The notes beneath the pieces were generated by a model. The model was not told where the DNA came from. It was given only the letters and a program-made list of their open reading frames with translations, and made no database searches. DNA of 64,000 nt from Nymphaea colorata (lineage: Eukaryota; Streptophyta; Magnoliopsida; Nymphaeales; Nymphaeaceae). This document shows, one piece after another, positions 38,501 to 49,661 of the stretch (positions within the stretch are counted from its first letter, which is position 1; each line of letters opens with the position of its first letter). The stretch is taken from contig NC_045139.1 in NCBI RefSeq assembly GCF_008831285.2, forward strand, positions 33,515,706-33,579,705, given 5' to 3'. The position numbers and the translations under genes were made by a program.

Positions 38501-39628
38501 GGATTGAATCTTTCATGTGGTTCATACCACAAATTTTGGTTAAATCATTTTTCTATTCTGACACAATTGGAGCTCTCATGAACATGGGAGGGACCAGGGG
38601 AATAACATTCTGTAAAATTTTGAACTATGTGGACACCCGTATGAGGATTTTAGATGGGGTTCTTCTGCAATATGGGTGGGGTTGTTACGCATGCATGTTG
38701 GATGTCTATGCTTTCTTCTCCTAAAATATGAAGCCTTCTTATGTTAAGTGGAATTCTTAGCTAATGGTTAAGTTAACCAACCAGTGCTTTCAGTCTCTTT
38801 CAAGCATACTTGTTGATGTTATTGTAGATTGATCAGTTGTTTGATGGTCAAGTTTCCTGAACACGTGTTCCTTGTGTGCATACATAAAACTAGGGTTGGA
38901 AATGTTCCCCACTGTAGCGCACCATCCACCCCCCACCCAAAAAAAAAAAGGAAACCCCACACACGTACACATAGAGCTTATATTAGTTCAGAATCTCACA
39001 TTGTTGTATACTGTTACCTCAAAATGCGATCATTGTTGTGCAACTGTTTCATCATGCCTTGGAAGACTTGATTTGTTGATCAACAATGAAAGCTTTCTAT
39101 TTCAAGTTCTAATACTTGGTCTTCGCATTTGGCAGGAACATACATCGACAAGAAATGTCCCTTTACTGGTGGTGTCTCCATCAGGGGCCGTATATTGCAG
39201 GGAACTGTCTACAAGGCTAAGATGATGAGGACCATCATTGTCCGGCGGGATTCTCTTCATTATGTTAAGAAATACCAAAGGTGAGAAAATACATAGAGCA
39301 GCCGCTAAAGTCTTTGTCTGTTTGATTTAAAAAATATTAAAAATGCCTTCATGCTCTGATCCAGATTTGAGAAGCGTCACTCAAACACTCCTGCCCATGT
39401 ATCTCCGTGTTTCCGTGTGAAGGAGGGGGATCATGTCACCATTGGTCAGTGCAGGTGAGTCGCCAGTGGATTATTGCACCATCGGTTGAGTCTTCCTTTT
39501 ACCTTCAGCTAACCATTCTTCTTTGCCATGTTAACAGACCATTGTCAAAGACGGTTAGATTCAATGTGCTGAAAGTCACTCCTGCTGGTTCCACTGGTGG
39601 AGGCAAGAAAGCTTTCACGGGCATGTGA
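35556..39628 (+). CDS. RPS11: Cytosolic 40S ribosomal protein uS17 (S11)
   Basis: Six exons: 35556-35567, 36436-36476, 36560-36660, 39136-39280, 39365-39454 and 39538-39628, all GT-AG and in phase, giving 159 aa, the normal length for plant S11. Exon 1 codes only MAEQ. Recognisable segments are [52 protein letters not shown], the [18 protein letters not shown] segment, [18 protein letters not shown] and the C-terminal [14 protein letters not shown]. The protein is a core component of the small ribosomal subunit that binds 18S rRNA. A telo-box upstream fits coordinated ribosomal-protein expression. Intron 3 is about 2.5 kb and carries three tandem copies of a roughly 350-bp unit; the protein itself appears intact. 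Confidence 0.97.
37556..38590 (+). repeat. Three tandem copies of a ~350-bp unit in RPS11 intron 3
   Basis: Copies lie at about 37556-37910, 37911-38276 and 38277-38590. Each contains GTAAAGCACCC, CAGCAGGTGCC, GAGCCAAGAGAAAACTTGCC (slightly varied in copy 3) and CCACAAATTTTGG. Copies 1 and 2 are the closest; copy 3 is shorter and more diverged. No conserved reading frame runs through the unit. Confidence 0.9.
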
Positions 39629-39925
39629 ATTTTCAGTTCCTCGTGTGCATTTAGCACCATCTTAGCTGGTGGTTATCGCTTCCGATAGGTGGTTATCAGT
39701 TTGATGGTTTAGATGCACAGAATCTTGTAGTTCATGGGATTATTACCTTTATTGATTTTCCACCTACTGTTAGCAGCTCACACTTTCTTGGAGTATTTGT
39801 TATGCGGTGTCATGTTGAACAAGCTAGTTGGAATGAAAAATTTTGGTTGGTTCGGAGCTTTTCGTTTGGAATCTTTGGCATTTCATTTGTATTATCTTTT
39901 TTGTCTTCTTGCAAAAAGTATAACT

Positions 39926-39994
<69 letters not shown>

Positions 39995-42811
39995 TCAAAC
40001 AACTCTCTCTCTTTTGTGGAGGTCAATCACATCAACTCCCATTTTTTTAAAGAGTTTTTACACCTAATTTTCTTGTTAGAGTTGATACAATCTTCTCAAT
40101 CCTAACTAGAAAGCGATCTAATCCTGAACCTTTATCTCGTGGATCAATCACATGAACTTTCAGATTTTAGAACTGAACCTTGGATTTTCTCGCTAGAATT
40201 GATGCAGTCTCATCTCCCCTAACTTCAAAAGCAATTTTAACCCTAAACCGACCACGCCCAAGCTTCCCTTAGTCTAAAAGAAAAAAAATGGTTTCTCCAA
40301 AAACATGACGATGTGATTAGAAAAGCGACCAAAATATTTATACGGAAGAGCCACCTTTATCTTTTCTGAAGGAATTTATGGTAAGTCATTTTTCATTGGT
40401 GTGTAAAAAGTGGACAAGTTTGGTCCTAATGTTGTGGGGGTTGGGTAGCTCTTTTTACAAAGCTCGACTTGAGCATATGGGTCCCTCACGGTATCTTGTG
40501 TCAGACCCAATGTTACCGAAAGTTGTCTGGATTGGCAATTCGAACTGAATCGGCGACAAACAGATTCAATTTGGTGGTCCGTTTATTTGGTTGCCGGTTT
40601 AAAGGGATGCACAACTTTTTAAGGATTTGTATTTTGAATTTTCAAGCAAGGACTTTTCCACCGAAAGTGGTATTCTTTAAATAACTAACTCGCCCTTGAA
40701 AAATAAAAGAAAACATTAAAAAAAACTTTTTTCATATTTTAGTCAAATTTTTTATTATTATTTTCAGTTATTTTTTACAAACATTTTTTTAAACATATTC
40801 GGCCCAGTCACAGTCGATTCAGTTTAGCAAGTCAATTGACCTCTGACTTGCTTCAAGAAAACGACCTGCTGGGTAGGTTCGCCACGTGCTCTAGCCACCA
40901 TGCATATCTACCACCACCACTCTTTTTAAGTAACGCTACCAACCACCCAACTCATCCCTCAATTTCCCACAAATTACAAAGTTGTCAGCTAATTAGCAGA
41001 GGACCGTTAGGTAGAGCCGAAGGCATGCGCACGTTATTTTGCCTCTCGGTTGCCTTCTAGAAAGGGGCCTTTTAGTCTTTTTATAATTTTTTTTTCTTTT
41101 CATTTTCTTCCCCTTACACGGGAGATGACTTTTTTTTTTTTATGAAAACTTAATTTTCTGAAAGTTAAGTTCTAATGAGTTCTGAAAGCCCAGTTTTTGT
41201 ATTAGTCTAGCTAGACTCAAACTCACCCGTCAAAACTCAACTCGAACTCGACTGGTTCGTAAATGAGTCGAGGTCGAGTTCAAATATATGCTCGAAAGGT
41301 TAAACGAGTCAAGTTCAAATGGTAAGAGTTCGACTTCTTTTATACTAGACTCGACTCACGAAATATAATGAGAGAATACTTAAACAAGTAACAATTAAAT
41401 GAATTAAAAGAAACAAGACATGCTTAACATAAACAAGTTAAAGGAGTCGAGCTCGACGCTGCATTGGCAAGTCGAGTTCGAGATTGTTTTATGGAGCTCG
41501 GATCGAGTTCAAACTGAATTCGAGTTTTCTGAGTCGAGTCAAGCTGAGGCTGGCGTGCTGGGCCGGCTTGTGTGCATCCTATTTGTGTGTTATAGTTGAC
41601 ACACCGAAAACCCATTTTTTCATTAATAACATGAAGGGGCAACTTTTGACAAACTCAAGCTTTGTTAAAATTGAGTGTTTCCTAATCCCAGATTTGATGT
41701 CACCAAAACACTCTAAATACTTAAAAGCTCGTACGTGTTATCGGGTCCAGTTGTGTTGTAGATCAGAATGGAAATGAGTAGAAACATATGTACTTATATA
41801 TGATCGCTCTTCTTCAAGGACAAACCTATATATTTGTGCCCACTCACTCAAATTTCTAGCTCCGTCACTTGTTAAGCCAACATTAATGAACAGTACTGGA
41901 ATATATATACCTATATATATAGAAAAATTGAATGCTAACCTTAGTTATCTAAGGTCACCCAGCTCATTCATGAGGGCTGTTCGATACATTGTAAGGAATG
42001 GTTGAAATAAAAACAAGGAGAAAAGATTATGAACATTTTCATAGCACCTTTTTCTCTCTATTTTTCTCTCTTTATATATATATATATATACATAAAATAT
42101 ATGTGTGTGTGCATGCAATGCATTTGTATAGAAATTGCATGATTAAGTCTTTTTTTAAACTTTAGCCATGCAAGTTTGGGTTAAGTCGTTCGAAACGTAA
42201 CAATTGATTGTTGACGTATATACTTCTTTTTTATAAGCAGTTAGATTTGAAGGGGACCATTTGGATGTCATTTTTTGAAAAACTTTGTCTATGAAAACCA
42301 ACTTTTGTGAAGGGGATCATTTTTTGAAAAACTTTGTCAGGATAAAAATCTTTGGAGGGAGCCGGAAAATCAATTTTGTACCAAAAACTTGGGAGGAAGC
42401 AGGTTTTGAAGACCCTTTGGTTGAGTTTGATAGCCTAGATTTTGAATCAGGAGATCTTTTGTTTAATCAAACATAGGACGTCAACAACTACATGATCATG
42501 ATTCTAAGGTCAGACATAAAATTTGCTTTGGGCTGACCTGCAAACGGGTTTTTACAAACAAAAAGAGCCAACGATCTAAAATTTCATAAACTTTGTGCTT
42601 ACAAAATGCCAACCACATCGATCTGTCGTTTTTAATAGTAAACTTCATATGGTTTTTGTTAATATTTTGGAAGATTGCCTTTAAAAGATTATTACATAAG
42701 CAATATAATTGCACCAAATTTTATGCATTCACGTTCCACCGGATAGATTCTCATATTCTCCCCCAAGTTTAGAAATCCGTCTACTTCATCTTTTTTCTCT
42801 CCACATCCTAA
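39629..42811. other. Intergenic region between RPS11 and the F3H gene
   Basis: No gene is recognised. The region 41210-41600 is rich in GAGTCGAG/CTCGAACTCG units on both strands, the look of a GC-rich-ended non-autonomous element, but its limits and target duplication were not resolved. Short (TA)n runs occur near 41905-41925 and 42073-42095. A small direct repeat containing CATTTTTTGAAAAACTTTGTC occurs at about 42269 and 42319. Confidence 0.45.
39929..39992. repeat. (TA)n-(GA)n compound microsatellite
   Basis: A TA tract with one CA interruption runs directly into a GA tract. Confidence 0.92.
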
Positions 42812-42818
42812 ACCTACC
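42812..42818 (+). promoter_or_regulatory. AC-element (MYB site) upstream of F3H
   Basis: ACCTACC matches the AC-I/MYB recognition element common in phenylpropanoid gene promoters. It lies about 108 bp upstream of the TATA box. Confidence 0.55.
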
Positions 42819-42898
42819 ACTCAAACTTCGGCCATTACATTAAGCACAGTCAATGCAGTGGCAGTGTTAGCTATCACGTTTGCGCGGTTAGGTAAGAG

Positions 42899-42906
42899 GC
42901 CACGTC
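42899..42906 (+). promoter_or_regulatory. ACGT-containing element upstream of F3H
   Basis: GCCACGTC has the ACGT core bound by bZIP factors such as HY5. It lies about 14 bp before the TATA box, together with the AC-element upstream. Confidence 0.45.
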
Positions 42907-42919
42907 TCCTCCACCAAGC

Positions 42920-42927
42920 CTATATAG
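42920..42927 (+). promoter_or_regulatory. TATA box of F3H
   Basis: CTATATAG lies about 80 bp before the ATG at 43002. Transcription would start near 42950-42955, downstream of an in-frame ATG at 42936, which supports 43002 as the first translated ATG. Confidence 0.65.
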
Positions 42928-43001
42928 CGACCATTATGCCCATCATCGTCCCCAACACAGACCAAGACCAGACCAGTACAACAGCAGAGAGTGAGAGAGA
43001 G

Positions 43002-44844
43002 ATGGCACCAACAGTGGTGGTGGAGTCGTCGCCGGCAGCTGCTCAGCCGAGACCGTTTCTGCCGACGCTGAACGAGGAGAAGACGCTGAGGGAGTCGTTC
43101 GTGCGAGACGAGGACGAGCGGCCGAAGGTGGCCTACAACGACTTCAGCAACGACGTCCCCGTCATCTCCCTGGCCGGCCTCGACTCCGACGACTCCCGCC
43201 GTGCCGAGGTCCGCGACGCCATCGTCCGGGCGTGCGAGGAGTGGGGAGTCTTCCAGGTCGTGGACCACGGCGTGGACGCCTCCCTCGTCTCCTCCATGAC
43301 GGAGATGGCGACCGCCTTCTTCAAGCTGCCCCCCGAGGAGAAGCTCCGGTTCGACATGTCCGGCGGGAAGCGCGGGGGGTTCATCGTGAGCAGCCACCTG
43401 CAGGGGGAGACGGTGAAGGACTGGCGGGAGATCGTGACGTTCTTCTCGTACCCGTTGGCGGGGAGGGACTACTCCCGGTGGCCGGACGTCCCCGAGGGGT
43501 GGCGGGCGGTGGCGGAGAGGTACAGCGAGGAGCTGATGGCGCTGGCGTGTAAGCTGCTGGGGGTGCTGTCGGAGGCGATGGGGCTGCCGTCGGAGGCCCT
43601 CAGGGATGCGTGCCGGGACATGGACCAGAAGATGGTGGTGAACTACTACCCCCCGTGCCCGCAGCCGGACCTGACTCTGGGGCTGAAGCGGCACACCGAT
43701 CCCGGCACCATCACCCTGCTGCTGCAGGACCTGGTCGGCGGCCTGCAGGCCACCAGGGACGGCGGCAAAACCTGGATCACCGTCCAGCCCATCGCCGGCG
43801 CCTTCGTCGTCAACCTCGGCGACCACGGCCATGTGAGTTACTGCTGCTTGTGCTTTCTTTTACGAAAATTTTACAATCAAAGGCCATCATTTACTCATTA
43901 ATTATATACGGTCACCACGTTCTTGAGTTTTTTGCTTTTACTTTTTTTTTTTTGTTACGACCTTTTCCAGCTGGCTATTACCATCAATGAGATACATATT
44001 TTTTCAATATTTCGGAAATTTTTATTCCAAAATAACAGAAATGATGGTGACCTTTTACCTTTTGTTAAAGCGAAAGAAACGTTTTCAACTTGAAAGAATT
44101 TTGATGGAAAGAGTTAAAAACTCTTCCCATGATTTTACTTTTTTTTTTTTTAACTTTTGAACTTTCTTTTTACAGTTTGTCAGCATAACATGCTGTATAA
44201 AAAAAAAAAGGAAAACAAAAGGCTCTTTTTGACTGAATTCTCTTTCTAGAAATGCACATCATGCGAACACAAGTCTCAGAATTGGAGAATGTTAAAATAA
44301 ATGCCTTCCTTGGGACACTGTGTCCATGTGTTCCGCTGTCCCACGTTTGGATTCACTGACAATGGGACACCTTCTCACTGATATTCAACTAATTTTTAGC
44401 ACAACACGAGGTGATTCAAAGTTAAATTCAATTTCGATATAATAAAAAGTTTTAATACTAAGTGTTTCATAAATCTACCTCAAAGATTGGGAGAGTGTCC
44501 CTAAATTTAAGGTCTAACCGGTGCTGTGTGCATTTCTGCAGTACCTTAGCAACGGAAGGTTCATGAACGCGGATCACCAGGCGGTCGTGAACGCAAACTG
44601 CAGCCGCCTATCGATCGCCACGTTCCAGAATCCGTCGCCGGACGCAATCGTGTACCCATTGAAGATCAGAGAGGGAGAGGCGTCGATAATGGAGGAGCCC
44701 ATCACCTTTGCAGAGATGTACAAGAGGAAGATGGCCAGAGACCTGGAGCTCGCCAGGCTCAAAAAGCTTGCCAAGGAGGACAAAAGCGAGCAGCAGGTCG
44801 AGGAGATCGCCAAAGCCAAATCGATCAACGAAATTCTGGCCTAA
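43002..44844 (+). CDS. F3H: Flavanone 3-hydroxylase (naringenin 2-oxoglutarate 3-dioxygenase)
   Basis: Two exons, 43002-43832 and 44542-44844, joined in phase 0 after GDHGH, give 377 aa, slightly over the usual length of about 365. F3H hallmarks are [55 protein letters not shown] and the C-terminal [14 protein letters not shown]. Iron ligands are H231, D233 and H289; 2-oxoglutarate contacts are R299 and S301 (RLS). The enzyme converts flavanones such as naringenin to dihydroflavonols in the cytosol, early in flavonol, anthocyanin and proanthocyanidin synthesis. The start is placed at MAPTVVV because of the TATA box and the family's usual MAP start. The C-terminal extension after KLAKEDK is longer than many homologues. 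Exon 1 is very GC-rich compared with its surroundings. An intron found inside the first exon region in many dicot F3H genes is absent. Confidence 0.96.
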
Positions 44845-45066
44845 GCTGAAAGCAGTTGCTGCAAGTACTTCCTACTTAGTTCCATAAATTTGCAGCAACA
44901 CGCGATGCCACTGTATGAATTTATTTTCCACATGATGTTGTTCATCGAGGTTGTGTTGTTTTTTGCTCTGGCTGTTTTACGGGAGGTTATGTGTGGCTGA
45001 GGGGCAGTAATATAAGAAATCTTAAGCACCGATATGCAATACGAGAAGAAAGCAATGTATAAGCAA

Positions 45067-45072
45067 AATAAA
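45067..45072 (+). terminator. Possible polyadenylation signal of F3H
   Basis: AATAAA lies about 220 nt after the stop codon. Weak evidence alone. Confidence 0.35.
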
Positions 45073-45698
45073 TTACGAGGGTGGGTGTGGGCCGTGTGGT
45101 CAACTGACCACACAACCTTACACTTAGTGTTTATATTACAGCACTTTTATTAACCTAGTCAGTTCCGTGGAAGATGGAAATTGAATTGAATCCACCAAAA
45201 CTGTTTCTAATGAACGGACAGACAAAGAACACTGTGCATGACATATCTTCTTGGCCCACTGCATATAACCAGCTTCAATTACATAAATCAAATAAAAATC
45301 ATTTGCCGATGTAAATGTATTTATGTATATGTATAATTTTTCAGAATATATATAAATGGGAAGAGACATAAAATTAATTAAGATACATAACACACCTAAA
45401 AATAATAAAATCGATGATATTGCACATGTTACCCTCATAGATATATATCAGTAGTGAATCAAATCTATTTGCCACCGATTCAAATCAAATTAGCTATTTG
45501 AGCTTATTCAAACTTATTGTACTGTTCTCGTTAAAACTTGTGTTTCTTGGTTTTTCTTCTTTCTCGGAAATGTTTTATTTTTTGAACCTGCAGACATTTA
45601 CTTTTATATAAAATACAAGGAAAATAAGTTAATCTTGTTCTTTAGGACATTTGTCTTTTCATTTTCTTAGTTCATGACACACTAACGGGTCCGTAAAT

Positions 45699-45890
45699 CA
45701 GGGCCAGAGCTAGGATTTTTTCAAAAGCAGGTCAAACAGTTCAACGCTGAATCGAGTAAGACCAAACTGAACTCAAGTTTAAAAAATACATTACACAACT
45801 AAAATTTTTTCAAATTTTGTTTTCTCAGTTAGTTAGGGTGGGGCCATGGCCTAAGTGGCCCCACCCTCCCTCCACCCCTGACTAGGATCG
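45699..45890. mobile_element. hAT-like MITE, copy 2
   Basis: A 192-bp element begins CAGGGCCAGAGCTAGGATTT and ends with the inverse of CAGGGGTGGAG. The interior blocks AGTAAGACCAAACTGAA, AAAAAATACATTA and CTAAGTGG match the copy at 12117-12311. The flanking 8-mers do not match well, so the target duplication has decayed or the limits are slightly off. Confidence 0.6.
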
Positions 45891-47251
45891 ACAAACCCGG
45901 CCCAAAGGTGCGCGAACTGATTCTATTCCGATCAGCATATGAGATATTTCAATGGGATAATTAAGCAACACCGCCTTTTCACGTGGCAGTAAAATGGCCA
46001 AAGTGGCATCCTTTATTTATTTCATTATTTTATTCATGAACTTGTTTATATGAGTCATACTGACGTGCATTAATATGGTTAATGACTAAAATACCTTTAG
46101 TTCACATTGAAAAAGAAATTTTTTTGTAAAGATAAAAATTAAAATGAAAAAAATTAAAGACTATGAAAGACATTTCTTTTTAATAAATTACCAAAATGTC
46201 TTTCCCTTCTTTACAAAGGGCCTCGGCTAAAAGGGCTTCCATCTCATCCTCACAAGATATCAAACCTGCTTTTGATGCCTTGGGGGCAAAATGGAAACCA
46301 TCGTGATGATCCGAGCTTTCCGTCGTAATTATGTCGTTGATCTGTGAGGGTGCCTGAAACGTTGGCTCCAGATCCAATTAATCAATAACATCAAATTTTA
46401 TACAAGAAATGAAACATGCGATTGGATTTGCATTTCATTTTAAATAAATGACCCAATCTGGTTGAAGTGGGATTCAATTTCAAATAATTATCACACATCT
46501 AACATCCATACATTTGCAGAATTGGTTCTTAACATATCATAATTATGTATTTTGTATTCCTTTTATATATCTTAAATTTGACAAAATCTGATATAGTACA
46601 TATAAGAAGTTTTCCATTTACATTTGAATCCAAATATACGAATATCTGATAAATAATATATTTAGTTAAGTTCTTCTCAATCAAGATATGAGAGATTAGT
46701 CCGAACAAGTGAAAGAACAAGTAGTTTGTTAGTTACTCCATGCTGCGATAAACCATGTAAGAGGCAACGGTTCTGCTCAAAATTAAAATTTACACTTTTA
46801 CACATTATCAGAATCATGCTACGACTGCATTCGCTCTCTCTTTATTTTTCTCTTTTAAGATATATATATATATATATATATATTGGTATAAACCAGACCG
46901 TTAGGTCAGGGACAAAAACCAGATGCTCTAATTTTTGCTGAAATTTTATTTTCAATATAATGTAAACATCTTAATACATTTATTAAAAATATTTTGATAT
47001 AAAACATGTTTTACGTTTTGTTTCAAGTTATTTTTATGCAAAATATGGATTTTAATACTTTCAAAATTTTGATGCTATGGGAGTCATTCTTTTTTGCTTA
47101 TTTGTAAAATTTAAAAACACCAATAAAGCACCACGCAACTTAATATATGTTTTGCATCAACCTATTCTTTAGGTCATATCAGTTTAAACATCAAAATTAA
47201 TGTGAGTGTTTTTTTTTTTTCATTGCTTAGTGGTCTGGTTTCTACCAATCT

Positions 47252-47275
47252 TTCTCTCTCTCTCTCTCTCTCCCC

Positions 47276-47310
<35 letters not shown>
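47252..47310. repeat. (CT)n-(TA)n compound microsatellite
   Basis: A CT tract, a short C run and a TA tract lead directly into the left arm of the hairpin at 47311. Confidence 0.92.
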
Positions 47311-47313
<3 letters not shown>

Positions 47314-47410
47314 CATATCTACCTACCAAGCATTTATAAACAATTTTCAAGATATATATATATATATATCTTGAAAATTGATTATAAATGTTTGGTAGGT
47401 AGATATGAAT
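47311..47410. repeat. Near-perfect 100-nt inverted repeat (hairpin)
   Basis: Two 50-nt arms pair at 48 of 50 positions around a centre at 47360/47361. The outer arm reads ATTCATATCTACCTACCAA and the inner part ends in AATTTTCAAG followed by TA units. One exception would be a G-U wobble in RNA and the other an A-A mismatch. There is no unpaired loop apart from the few central TA bases that must turn. Confidence 0.95.
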
Positions 47411-48344
47411 AATAAATATAAATGCACGTATGTTTGAGGTAACATATGGATTTTGGTTTCATTTTCAGGGGCGTTGATTTTGAATTTGTCTTGTACCGAT
47501 GTTTGGGTTTTGTCTCGTACAGTTCCGATTGTCCTTATCTCTACGAGTATTATCTCCTCACGCTCTCTAAAAATAGAGAGGCTGGTTTGTCCTGTATGTT
47601 CAGAACTGCTTGCCAAGGGAGGACAGCGACATGATCTCCGGGGACACGAGGAAGGAGTAGACGCTTTCACTTGAGATGCGGTTGAACAATGCCATGTGCC
47701 GTCGCTTATACCTTTCTTGTGCACAGCAGTGAAATTATAACCTCATATTTCTTTTTTAACTCAGGAAAATTGATGAGATGTTGCTTCAGTGATGAATTTG
47801 ACAAATGATGCCTGATTGGTTCGGTGCTCGAACGTGTGAGTTGCATATTTTAAAGGTAGGTTGAATCTGATTGTTCCGTTGGATTGAACTTGATAAAGGA
47901 GTAAAGGAGCCAGCCTCTTATGAGAGCAAAATGAAAAAAAAATATGAAAGTTATTTTTTTTTTCATGAAATGCGAAACTACCAATAATAAATCAAATAAT
48001 ACTGTAAAATTTGCACTATTATCAAGTAATGAACTTTTTGTGAAAAAATGGCTAAAATAATCCTTGAGAAACTATAAATATTCCACCCTAGCTTGATTGG
48101 ACTTGTCAGTTGTGTTCGATAGGAGGCCAAAAAAGGTTTAACCCTTCAAATTGTGTCATCTTCAAACAGGACCGTAGTATAAGGAGGTTCATAAAACTCT
48201 ATGATTTTTTATCAAGATCAATTGTGCTACTTTTTTAAACAACTCAAAACTTGGTATGTGAACTCGAAAGACTACTTCATGACAGTGGGAAAATAATCAC
48301 TCACTTAAAATTAAAAAAAAAAAAAAAACAAGTATAAGCCATTT

Positions 48345-48603
48345 AGGATCCGAAACCAAGCATCTGCGTTGTTAGATCAAACATAAAATCTTCAACTATT
48401 TTATTCGAATTATAAGTTCCTTTTATTAATCTTTGCACTTAGGACTTCGGGCACCAACGTAGCTAGTGAGGTAAAACTAAGGCATGTCGATTGTTGGCTG
48501 AAAATGGCTTTGAAACTCCATGCACCCTGAAGCAGTTGCTTATACCAACCTCACAAACCTTACTTATTTTTATTTTTATGTTAATAATTTCATATATTTA
48601 GTT

Positions 48604-48678
<75 letters not shown>

Positions 48679-48990
48679 TAGGTGCCCCTTAAAACATTAA
48701 GTGTTATTGAACTAGTGCTCCCGCCAGCCAAAATTTCTAGATCCGCTAGTGCCCTCAAGCGTCGACTCCACTCCCTTTTTTGTCTTGAGGGAATCAGAAG
48801 CGATCTCGGACCCTGAACTGTGCATTTGTGTCCATAGGTTAAACATGCAATCTTCAACTTTTTTTAGTTGAATTATAAGCTGCTTTTACTAATCTTTGCG
48901 CATAGGACAACAAGAAAGCTAGTGAAGTAAAGGTGTGTTAATTGTTAGCCTGCTAGGTGAAAACTACTCCTTACTCCCAAACCCCTTCTT
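48345..48990 (+). repeat. Diverged direct repeat flanking a TA tract
   Basis: About 48345-48530 and 48800-48990 share AATCTTCAACT, GAATTATAAG, AATCTTTGC and a GCTAGTGA.GTAAA segment in the same order. Between them lie the TA tract and a CCCGCCAGCCAAAATTTCTA segment resembling one end of a GGGGCGGAGC-type element. Confidence 0.6.
48607..48677. repeat. Long (TA)n microsatellite
   Basis: A pure TA tract of about 35 units, flanked by the two copies of a diverged direct repeat. Confidence 0.95.
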
Positions 48991-49661
48991 AAGCTTGGTT
49001 TGGGCCCAGGCCTTGGAAAATTTTTGGAAAGATCCTTTTTAAAGGTAAAGCCTTAAAAAAAAAAAGGTTGCTTTTATTACTTGTTTTTCATAAGGAATAA
49101 GGAATCGAATAGCTTAATCCGCCAGGTTATCCAAAAAAAAAAAAAGAGCTTTAAAATGTGTTGTGAAAGAAAATAAACCAACTTTTAAAACAATAATTAA
49201 AAACCATTTTTTCATATAATCAACTTAACACACCCTCAAAGAATGGCCATGAAAAATATAAAAGGATAGAGCTGCCCAAGATCAGGAAAGAAGACAATAA
49301 TATTTGAACAGTGTAGCGTGTTTGTTAGACCAAACAGACAAATTCAATTTCTATGGGTGCTATTCTTTCAAACTACAATGAAAAATGTGCCATACTACCA
49401 CCCATATTTAAAGGTCTGCCGAGGGAAGAGATAGCTTCGCCTCCCCTTGTGCCTCAGTTCTTATGTGCTTTGATTAATTTCCATTTCCGTTCTTAAAAAT
49501 AAAAAGGAGGAAGATGAAGAAATATATTCAGAGAGCCAGAGTATGTACAAAGCCACAAATTACAGACCATAAAAAAAAAAAAAGAAACACTACAAGAAGT
49601 CGATCGTCTTCTTCAAAGCAAAAGAGAAAGAGAAAGAGTAAGATCATGGGTTTCTTCCTAA

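Larger units (their letters stand above)
44845..49661. other. Intergenic region between F3H and the small membrane protein gene
   Basis: Apart from the F3H 3' UTR this holds a hAT-like MITE (45699-45890), a long hairpin (47311-47410), several (TA)n tracts and a diverged direct repeat (48345-48530 and 48800-48990). A minus-strand frame at 46180-46377 and frames on both strands around 47440-47720 look weakly protein-like but match no family I know. Confidence 0.5.

Noticed and set aside
42858-42998. N-terminal extension of F3H upstream of MAPTVVV
   Set aside because: No ATG except 42936, which lies right after the TATA box and before the expected start of transcription; F3H proteins normally start at MAP.
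42888-43832. 314-aa minus-strand reading frame
   Set aside because: It is the antisense shadow of F3H exon 1, open only because of high GC at third positions; the plus frame carries all the dioxygenase motifs.
44310-44375. GGGACACTGTGTCC-like palindrome in the F3H intron
   Set aside because: Short, with no paired ends or target duplication found; similar words near 34625 are too brief to define an element.
46180-46377. 65-aa minus-strand frame with acidic, protein-like composition
   Set aside because: It reads plausibly but I recognise no family, it lacks a convincing start context, and the surroundings are repeat-rich; too weak to call a gene.
47347-47724. Frames on both strands next to the hairpin
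   Set aside because: Possible gene-fragment look around 47570-47690, but frames are broken and no family is recognised.
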